Source of the DNA: Gonocerus acuteangulatus
Taxonomy: Eukaryota; Arthropoda; Insecta; Hemiptera; Coreidae
Length of the DNA stretch: 64,000 nucleotides
Direction: 5' to 3'
NCBI GenBank assembly: GCA_946811695.1
Contig: OX328126.1
Location: 88,686,785-88,750,784 of the forward strand
Below the pieces are notes generated by a model. It worked only from the letters and a program-made list of their open reading frames with translations. It ran no database searches and was not told the origin of the DNA. The position numbers and the translations under genes were made by a program. Positions 60,935-64,000 of this stretch are shown one piece after another (the stretch's first letter is position 1; every line of letters begins with the position of its first letter).

Positions 60935-61271
60935 CAGAGATGGATAATTGTAAAACAGATTGGAAAATTTGTTTGACATACTATAATTAAATCTTGGAAA
61001 TAATTAATTATATAACTTAAACCTAGTAAAATATATCTTATTCAAGGTTTTCTCATGACAGGAAATTTCAACCATTCAATGGAATAAATTTAAATAAAAA
61101 ATATCAGCTTAAGAATAATAATCCAATTAAAAATTATTTTAATTTATTAAGTTACGTTCTATATTTATAAAAAATGCAACAAATGTTTTAAATATTTTCA
61201 TTATATAAAACAATTCAAGTACCACTACAAAAAAATTGACTCACCAGGAGTGGATTTTTAAGTCCTTTCAT
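35716..61271 (-). CDS. AASS: Alpha-aminoadipic semialdehyde synthase (LKR/SDH), 19 exons, 919 aa, complete
   Basis: Mitochondrial bifunctional enzyme: an N-terminal lysine-ketoglutarate reductase makes saccharopine from lysine and 2-oxoglutarate, and a C-terminal saccharopine dehydrogenase splits it to glutamate and aminoadipic semialdehyde. Exons (minus): 61271-61245, 60032-59886, 58370-58194, 56810-56658, 55061-54934, 53343-53246, 53155-53028, 46943-46669, 44765-44594, 42174-42104, 41970-41843, 41766-41526, 40943-40840, 40766-40621, 39589-39418, 39031-38937, 38856-38655, 37350-37174, 35834-35716. They total 2,760 nt and all phases close; human AASS is 926 aa. Landmarks: [17 protein letters not shown] and [12 protein letters not shown] at the start, [28 protein letters not shown], nucleotide-binding VLVLGAGRV (475-483), [24 protein letters not shown] (595-602), CGGLPAPE (626-633) and [13 protein letters not shown]. 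The first exon gives only nine residues (MKGLKNPLL) before the reductase domain, a short pre-sequence for a mitochondrial protein, so an upstream start is possible; an in-frame TGA precedes that ATG in genomic DNA. Exon 7 needs a weak GTTTTT donor. Intron 7 is 6.1 kb and full of repeats. Confidence 0.97.
36000..36080 (-). mobile_element. SINE 3' tail fragment
   Basis: On the minus strand GGATGTTGGCGCTAATGGCC, then GGATGTTGATGTGCCGT and a poly(A) run of 19 bp. This is the tail shared by the tRNA-headed SINEs at 39655 and 62124 and the 5S-headed SINE at 59065. In AASS intron 18 (35835-37173), which otherwise holds no gene. Confidence 0.65.
36455..36715. mobile_element. Inverted-repeat element, family also at 32880-33115
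   Basis: Left part GATACAAATGCAAAGTAATG and right part CATTCGATGCTTTGCATTTGTATC are inverted versions of each other. A similar pair (ACAAATGCAAAGCATCAAATG and GCATTCGATACTTTGCATTGG) bounds 32880-33115 in STIL intron 1. No coding sequence. Confidence 0.5.
37498..38055 (+). mobile_element. MITE of AGCCTGTTC type, copy A
   Basis: Left end AGCCTGTTCCGATAGACGGA; the right end, reverse-complemented, resembles AGCC.CTTCAGTTAGATGGA. About 560 bp, AT-rich, no coding frame. It aligns along its length with 53809-54387 in the same orientation (shared CCACCATTTGCAAACTCC, CAATTTCTTGCA, CACGCCCTTTTCCCTC). In AASS intron 17 (37351-38654). Confidence 0.7.
38238..38627. mobile_element. MITE of TCAGGACCT type, copy A
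   Basis: Ends carry AGAGAAAGGGCGAATC at the left and GATTCGCCCTCTCTCTTCCG plus AGGTCCTGA at the right. Matches 42721-43108 in opposite orientation along about 390 bp (shared GAAATCGGACATTGAATTTT and CATAGAT...TTCACTTTAACTTGAAACTG). A third, shorter relative lies at 47745-47880. Confidence 0.7.
39655..39846 (+). mobile_element. Full-length tRNA(Glu)-like SINE with 14-bp target duplication
   Basis: The head has an A-box TGGTCTAGTGG and B-box GTTCGATCCCC in a tRNA-like frame (tRNA-Glu/Asp style). It continues into a palindromic AGGAATTTTCTCATCTC...GAGAAAATTCCTGG hairpin, then GGATGTCGGTGCTAATGGCC and GTCGATGCGCCGT, and ends in an A-rich AAATAAATAAAT tail. Perfect target duplication ATAGGAGTCAAAAG at 39641-39654 and 39847-39860. 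Pol III promoter elements are intact. In AASS intron 14. Confidence 0.9.
41270..41505 (+). mobile_element. SINE-like retroposon 3' part (GGCATGAATGACCC tail)
   Basis: Ends with CGACCATGAGGCATGAATGA, then CCCAATAGTGGTTGAATTGC, CGTAAAA and an A-rich tail. The tail resembles that at 43920-44025 on the minus strand (AGGCATTAATGACCCAAGGG and GTTGACAAGCC). It looks like another SINE family; no tRNA head is recognised. Confidence 0.45.
42175..44593. other. AASS intron 9, 2.4 kb, repeats and AT-rich sequence
   Basis: Contains the TCAGGACCT-type MITE copy B (42721-43108), a B-box SINE fragment (about 43390-43435, minus, GGGAATCGAACCCATGG on plus) and a SINE tail (43920-44025, minus). An apparent exon-like frame near 44275-44365 is not needed: exon 44765-44594 joins in phase to 42174-42104. 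Confidence 0.7.
42721..43108. mobile_element. MITE of TCAGGACCT type, copy B (inverted relative to 38238-38627)
   Basis: Left end TCAGGACCTTGAAAGAGAAA, then GGGCGAATC; right end GGAATTCGTCTTCCAAGGTC, then CTGA. These are inverted termini of about 25 bp with some mismatches. Interior shared with copy A in opposite orientation. Confidence 0.75.
44974..45128. mobile_element. Almost fully palindromic 155-bp element, TTAA target site
   Basis: TTAA at 44970-44973 and at 45129-45132. The arms (44974-45049 and 45053-45128) are inverted copies of about 76 bp around the 3-bp centre CGT, with only scattered mismatches near the outer ends (CCCTTGGTGT against CACCTGGTGT). Contains GTGAAGTATGTTGGCAGCAG in both arms. 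Best read as a minimal piggyBac-type foldback element. In AASS intron 8 (44766-46668). Confidence 0.85.
45274..45655. mobile_element. hAT-like dispersed element, copy B
   Basis: Begins CAGGGCCGCCACATAGGGGG and ends near CAGTCTGGCTCTGAGAAGTA. The core 45330-45600 is the reverse complement of 34340-34610. No coding sequence. Confidence 0.6.
46205..46420 (+). repeat. (GT)n tract and a 115-bp local duplication
   Basis: The block GTGTATATAAAATATATTTT, CCTGTA...GCAAAAGTA, GGCAATTTTAAATAAACTAC and GGACACAGATTATTTTTAACCT occurs twice (46238-46325 and 46337-46422), each preceded by GT repeats: a recent tandem duplication in AASS intron 8. Confidence 0.8.
47130..47195 (+). mobile_element. tRNA-derived SINE, head fragment
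   Basis: GGTCTCCCCATGGTCTAGTGG...CTTAGATTCTCATGCGGGAG matches the 62124 SINE head; truncated before the B-box. Confidence 0.65.
48104..48233 (+). repeat. 36-bp minisatellite, array segment 1
   Basis: About 3.5 units of CTAAGGCCTCTTCCAACGTA + TAAATATCTAAATACT (36 bp). Interrupted on the right by the 48234-48893 element. Left-edge units are the most diverged (CACTAAATATCTAAATATTA). In AASS intron 7. Confidence 0.95.
48234..48893. mobile_element. 660-bp inverted-repeat DNA element inserted in the minisatellite
   Basis: Starts GGCCGGCCATACAAGTTCCG and ends with the complement, giving terminal inverted repeats of about 48 bp with three or four mismatches. Flanked by TTA (48231-48233) and TAA (48894-48896), compatible with a 3-bp TWA-type target as in PIF/Harbinger, though not identical. 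Inside, short palindromes CCTGTACAGG and CCTGCGCAGG recur with GGTATACCGGAG/ACCGG motifs. No coding frame. More GC-rich than its surroundings. Confidence 0.8.
48896..49352 (+). repeat. 36-bp minisatellite, array segment 2
   Basis: About 12.5 units. From about 49040 two unit types alternate (CCTCTTCCAAGGTATAAATA and CCTCGTCCAACGTATAGATA), forming a 72-bp higher-order repeat. Because 36 is a multiple of 3, frames stay open on both strands (minus: [12 protein letters not shown] repeats); there is no sign of translation. Ends at the LTR element's left target duplication. Confidence 0.97.
49353..49976 (+). repeat. 5' LTR
   Basis: 624 bp, TG...CA ends. The left tip TGTAATGATATATTACA is itself palindromic. 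A TATA-like TTTATATATAAAATCC lies at about 49578-49593 and could start the transcript. A 63-codon minus-strand frame (49610-49801) is incidental and repeated in the other LTR. Confidence 0.93.
49982..49999 (+). promoter_or_regulatory. Primer-binding site of the LTR element
   Basis: TGGCGCCCAACGTAGACG begins 5 bp after the LTR end. The first 11 bases are complementary to a tRNA 3' end with terminal CCA (as used by gypsy-type elements, tRNA-Lys-like); the match to a specific insect tRNA is inferred. Confidence 0.7.
50252..51238 (+). CDS. 328-aa Asn/Lys-rich coiled-coil protein of the LTR element (Gag-like position)
   Basis: The only long frame of the element, placed where gag lies: 252 bp after the primer-binding site. 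The N-terminal 100 residues are predicted coiled coil, with a repeated [15 protein letters not shown] peptide (three copies, residues about 43-80). The middle is acidic and Asn-rich ([18 protein letters not shown]); the last 100 residues are strongly basic ([17 protein letters not shown]). No CCHC knuckle and no enzymatic motif. Codon use is extremely A-rich. I do not recognise the family; a shortened or replaced Gag with an RNA-binding basic tail is possible but unproven. The frame is intact despite low complexity, consistent with youth. Confidence 0.65.
   Translation: MEENIQNEKSNDNLTKTNKMHSQGLLQLMKLLLEQNKKLENKIDANRIELSKIDANRIEQNKELKFELSKIDANRIEQNKKLDDLCNTLNNMGKNQNEETIELEKSNNNLFNKNNISSEGVIEINENNNENLVKKAENDTLIHNDDLDETIKDNLDSSDGSNDQIFEDDKILIKNKNDYNCLINEDNTIQELLSELNNENEVKNNKINNKLINDNFKNTIRTKFINKMMKQNKIEKLSDNYKFKINEKSYNKRSGNIPMKKLNRTINNDNNLKILNVKFGNKIKILYKYKRQLGIEKISKLNRPPRKRIKHFYKKKLDNCKRKFKDQE
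51642..52265 (+). repeat. 3' LTR
   Basis: Same 624 bp as the left LTR except T at 51952. The purine-rich stretch before it (AGACAGGAGTGCAAA, 51627-51641) is a weak polypurine-tract candidate. Confidence 0.93.
52266..52871 (+). repeat. 36-bp minisatellite, array segment 3
   Basis: About 17 units with the same 72-bp alternation as segment 2. Ends near CCAACGAATAGATATTATTG. Together the three segments hold about 33 units. It stops about 150 bp from AASS exon 7 (53155-53028). Confidence 0.97.
53809..54387 (+). mobile_element. MITE of AGCCTGTTC type, copy B
   Basis: Collinear with 37498-38055; right end ATTCCATCTAACTGAACAGG, then CT. Left end TCAGTTCGGATAGATGGACA. Lies in AASS intron 5 (53344-54933). 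The 68-codon and 114-codon frames nearby are accidental. Confidence 0.65.
55321..55620. repeat. Degenerate GATTAC/GTAATC tandem repeat, split by a MITE
   Basis: About 300 bp built from imperfect TGATTACRACTGTAATCATAA blocks, continuing at 55986-56060 after the hAT-like insertion. The unit is nearly self-complementary, so the tract can fold into many small hairpins. In AASS intron 4. Confidence 0.7.
55622..55985 (+). mobile_element. hAT-like MITE (CAGGGTGTCTAC family), near-complete copy
   Basis: Left end AAGGGTGTCTACTGCTTTTA and right end GTGCAGTAGACACCCTG give inverted termini. Interior includes TTGGCCCTGTGTATAGAATT and GAAGTACCGGAATTACGTTA shared with 4356 and 13408. Target duplication obscured by the surrounding repeat. 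Confidence 0.75.
56344..56565 (-). mobile_element. tRNA-derived SINE, complete, 11-bp target duplication
   Basis: On the minus strand it starts GGGGAGCAAGGTTAGCTCAG, then TGGTAGAGC (A-box) and a degenerate B-box region. The body is CACTATCTCCATAGTGTGCA and GGGCCCTTGTGGACTGTTAT. It ends in a T-rich tail (A-rich on plus, 56344-56389), unusual for a SINE. Flanked by AAATATGAAAA at 56333-56343 and 56566-56576. In AASS intron 4. Confidence 0.8.
57117..58124 (+). mobile_element. PIF/Harbinger-type element, internally deleted, TAA target duplication
   Basis: TAA at 57114-57116 and 58125-58127. Left end GGCCTGTTTCGCACAGTCGA; the right end, reverse-complemented, starts GTGCTATTACACACTGTCGA, giving inverted repeats of about 30 bp. 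It contains an N-terminal transposase remnant (57341-57451). In AASS intron 3. Confidence 0.8.
57341..57451 (+). pseudogene. Harbinger transposase N-terminal remnant
   Basis: 36 codons then TAA. The stretch [19 protein letters not shown] fits the conserved F-x-N-x-x-R-M-s-x-x-x-F-D-E-L-L-x-L-L entry segment of PIF/Harbinger nucleases. The catalytic region is missing. Confidence 0.7.
58563..58723. mobile_element. Inverted-repeat element (MITE), 161 bp
   Basis: Arms of about 55 bp, AGGAAGACCAAAGTTAACAC + TTAAGTTACC at the left and its near-complement at the right, separated by about 40 bp. Ends AAGTGCTGG/CCGGCACTT. In AASS intron 2 (58371-59885). Confidence 0.75.
59065..59249 (-). mobile_element. 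5S-rRNA-derived SINE, complete, 13-bp target duplication
   Basis: On the minus strand it begins exactly at the 5S 5' end (GCCAACGGCCATAGCCACGT) and follows 5S through CACCGGTTCCCGT, ACCACCGAAGTTAAGCAACG, TCGGGCGTGGTCGGTACCTG and AATGGGTGACC, about 90 nt that include the internal Pol III control region. It then switches to a SINE body (AGAAAAGGGTGGCAACCTGT, AGATA) and tail (CGGCGCTAATGGCCAAGATG, TAGATGCGCC) with a 3' A-run. Perfect target duplication AGTATTTATTGAT at 59052-59064 and 59250-59262. It is not a functional 5S gene, since the last quarter is replaced. Confidence 0.93.
59744..59826 (+). repeat. (TA)n(CA)n compound microsatellite
   Basis: About 48 bp of TA followed by about 34 bp of CA, about 60 bp from the exon 2 donor of AASS. 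Confidence 0.95.
60033..61244. other. AASS intron 1, AT-rich, no elements recognised
   Basis: 1.2 kb of very AT-rich sequence with T-runs at 60620-60639 and 60899-60929. No coding frame or family repeat seen. Confidence 0.6.
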
Positions 61272-62123
61272 TATTGAAAATGAGACTGAACGAATTAAAA
61301 CGGATTTAGGAATGACCTCAGATAACTTATAGATAACCACAGTATCCCTTCATGTTGAATATTGTATAATTATTTTTCTTTTTATTATGCTATTTATTTC
61401 TAGATCCATTTGTTAATTTAACACAAACAATCAATCAATATTTATTTCAACCAATACATAAATGTATTTTTTACAAATGGTTAAGGGAGATAAAATATGC
61501 TTTACCAAAATAAATAATAAAAATAAGAATAAATAAAAAATAAACAGAACTTGAATTAGAAAATAACAAATGATTGCAAATGAAAGAAGTCTTGATAACA
61601 TCTTGGCTTTAATCGTGTTGCAATCCTCTCTCCAAGCTGAAAGTACAGAAGTTTTTCCTAGAGCCTTTGGGTGAGTTTTTCAATGCGCCCTGCGGAGTGG
61701 AAAACACCGAGCTCTCTGTGGATTTGTATGTTGCATATGAGAGGAGGTGCATTTTAAATAATGTGAAGAATTTTATTTTGAAATGTGTGAAGGTTAAGTT
61801 AACTTCATCAATATATTCAGAAGGTGATAAAAATACATTTTTAAAGTGATATTTACAGGAAATTATTGCTTGTGATAAATATAATATTACAATAAAATTA
61901 CATTGAATTCCAAAAAAAATTAAAATCAGCATATGTATTTCAATGCCTAAGGCAGATAGGGTAAATTAGGAGGTAGGCTTATATAAATATAATATTTGAT
62001 ACAAATTGAAGGAAGTATTTTTATTAGTAAAACCAGTTCACATAATGAATTTTTTTTCAATAATTATAAAAATAATACATATGACCTAACATCGTAAAAA
62101 AAATAATAATATAAAATCCCTAC

Positions 62124-62299
62124 GGGTCTCCCCATGGTCTAGTGGCTAACTCCTTAGATTCTCATGCGGGAGGTGGTGGGTTTGAGTCCCACTGATGGCA
62201 GGAACTTTCTCATCTCACGGCTTGTTGAGAAAATTCCTCACTGCACCATGGATGTCGGCGCTAATGTTCCGGATATTAGTACACCGTAAAAATAAATAA
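62124..62299 (+). mobile_element. Full-length tRNA-like SINE, 13-bp target duplication
   Basis: Same family as 39655-39846: head GGGTCTCCCCATGGTCTAGT, B-box GGGTTTGAGTCCC (one change from consensus), hairpin AACTTTCTCATCTCACGG...TTGAGAAAATTCC, tail GGATGTCGGCGCTAATG, and ending in AAATAAATAAA. Duplication ATAAAATCCCTAC (62111-62123) against ATAAAATTCCTAC (62300-62312), one mismatch. Confidence 0.88.
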
Positions 62300-63245
62300 A
62301 TAAAATTCCTACAAAATTAACCCAGCAAGGGAGATGAACCATTACTCAAGACCATGTTACAATTGTAGGTTCATTGGACCTTTCATTATCTACATCTTTC
62401 ACTAATTTTTACATAAAATCCAATTATTTTTAAAATGTTCAAGGTTTTAAACTGTGTCCGTGGAATACTTTTAAGAACTACGATAAATATTTATTGCAGA
62501 AGGAGACTGCAATGCTACACATCCCGAATTTGAATGACAAACTTCCAACTCTCGAGATAACCATTTTGAGCACACCATCCTCTCCCACCATCTGAATATC
62601 ATTCTCCTGACATACTGGATTATTCAGACAGATTCCTTTCCATACTTTCAACCTATTTGATTTATATTCTGACCAGAGCCCTATATTCCTTCCACATGGA
62701 TTTTATACTGAAAAGTCCTCACCACTCCCCTTGATCTTTTATGTCTTAACTCCTCTTTGAACCAAAACATCTCTATTGAGACTAAACACTGCCATAAAGA
62801 AACTAACTACTGAACTTCAGACTGAGCTTAGAACTTATCCCACTTCTCAAAATTAACCTCTTTCCAAGATCACATTAACTCCCTTCCGGAAAAAAGAAAA
62901 AAAAAAAAAAAGAAACAGAGCCAAAAAAATTTGGCAGAAGAGCCGTCTCGAACAATAAGGAAAGTGCTCGTCTCGCAGAACTGCTTCATCTTAGCGTGTT
63001 TCCATTCCTATCTCTACAGTAATTTTGACAGTTTAGAATAGAAACACTAAATTTTTTGTCTTAATCTGCTGTGAAAAATGTAAACACATATAAGCAATAC
63101 CACTCAATCAGCTTTATTTCAATCAGCAAAAAATAGTTTCTCATTTTAGCTATCCTCAATTACTAATAACAAGCAACAAAAATCAAAGGGAAGCAGACAA
63201 AACGAACCATTCAAATAAACGAAACCAACACCTCATTTTTTAGGC

Positions 63246-63504
63246 CATGGGCGTATATAGGAAATAATTTCGGGAGGTGCTGGGAAAATTTCGGGGGCTG
63301 AGACCATTTCCGGGGTATGGAATACGAAAAATATGGAACTTGGAATAGTTTTAGGCATCTAAAACGTTATTACGCCTAAAATAAACTATTTTTTATTAGC
63401 TAAGTGATCTTATTTAATTTATTTTTAAGGTTTTTACGACACATTTTTACCACCAAATGAAAATTTCGGAGGGCGCTGCAGCCCCCGCCTTATATACGCC
63501 CATG
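63246..63504. mobile_element. hAT-type MITE with perfect 8-bp target duplication
   Basis: CATGGGCGTATATAGGAAAT at the left and CCTTATATACGCCCATG at the right form inverted termini of about 15 bp. TTTTAGGC duplicated at 63238-63245 and 63505-63512. A truncated relative (ATGACACATTTTTACCATCA ... TTATTTACGCCATG) is at 47605-47672. Confidence 0.85.
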
Positions 63505-64000
63505 TTTTAGGCATATCTTTGAAGAGTATTCCGGTCTTTCAGACTTTCAAGAGCGGATTATCATCAGCCGATTTAATCAGCTTTCATTTGTTATAAAACG
63601 GTCATGTCACTAGGACGCATGGTGTCTCAGATATACATAAATAAGTGAAAACCCGAAAAATGGGACCGGGGTCCGGTCTAGTGGCTAGCACCCAGGAGAT
63701 TTGGGTTCTGGCGGGTATCGTGTTAACAGGCACATATACATATAAGTTGTCTTTATCTCTTTTAGGTGGTAAAATATGTTTATATTGGTTCAAATAAATA
63801 TTGATTTATTAATCACTCAAAACCTAATAGAAATTTTGGTCCTATAGCACCTACCAAAATAATAGAGCTTTTGGCCATTTATGAGTAAATGTTATAATAA
63901 TAATATAATCTAAAGATTTAAGACAGACGTTTTCCATAACTATTTCACAGCAAAAGATATTAACATAAGCCCTTACGTTCCATAACTCCCCCCTCCATTC

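Larger units (their letters stand above)
61272..64000. other. Region upstream of AASS; no host gene seen
   Basis: Should contain the AASS promoter and 5' UTR just right of 61272. Beyond it I find one SINE (62124-62299), a SINE-like head trace near 63668-63725, one MITE (63246-63504) and AT-rich filler. Frames at 61609-61932 and 63602-63793 have no recognisable content. Confidence 0.55.

Overview
This is a 64 kb piece of an AT-rich animal nuclear genome, almost certainly an arthropod and probably an insect. Spliced genes have GT-AG introns of 0.1 to 6 kb. A ZAD-type zinc-finger gene, a class expanded in insects, lies between two of them. The introns and spacers are packed with short inverted-repeat DNA elements, tRNA- and 5S-derived SINEs, a Mos1-like mariner and a young LTR element. 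Species cannot be read from the sequence.

Layout. (1) 78-16341, minus strand: the first 16 coding exons (828 codons) of DCAF1/VprBP (Drosophila mahjong), the substrate receptor of the CRL4 ubiquitin ligase. The WD40 part lies beyond the left edge. (2) 16616-17903, plus strand: a full-length mariner of the mauritiana (Mos1) type, with one frameshift, inserted in an older repeat. (3) 20919-22766, plus strand: an intronless ZAD + 11-finger C2H2 gene. (4) 23665-33640, minus strand: a seven-exon gene whose last residues carry a STAN motif, so a STIL/Ana2 centriole-duplication protein of 687 aa. (5) 35716-61271, minus strand: a complete 19-exon, 919-aa gene for bifunctional lysine-ketoglutarate reductase/saccharopine dehydrogenase (AASS, LKR/SDH), the entry enzyme of lysine catabolism. 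The three spliced genes share no pathway; their order looks like ordinary arthropod gene order.

The most unusual region is the 6.1 kb seventh intron of AASS (46670-53027 including flanking exon ends). It holds a 36-bp minisatellite that is split twice: by a 660-bp inverted-repeat element and by a 2,913-bp LTR element with a 4-bp target duplication. The LTR element has near-identical 624-bp LTRs, a primer-binding site and one 328-codon Asn/Lys-rich frame, with no reverse transcriptase or integrase. A second highlight is a 5S-rRNA-derived SINE (59065-59249) with a perfect 13-bp target duplication. It shares its tail with a tRNA-headed SINE family and its body with a second tRNA-headed family, which points to modular SINEs exchanging heads.

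Exon boundaries were set by hand from reading frame, GT/AG sites and remembered family sequences. Coding phases were checked across every junction of the three spliced genes, and all close. UTRs, promoters and repeat limits are approximate unless a target duplication is given.
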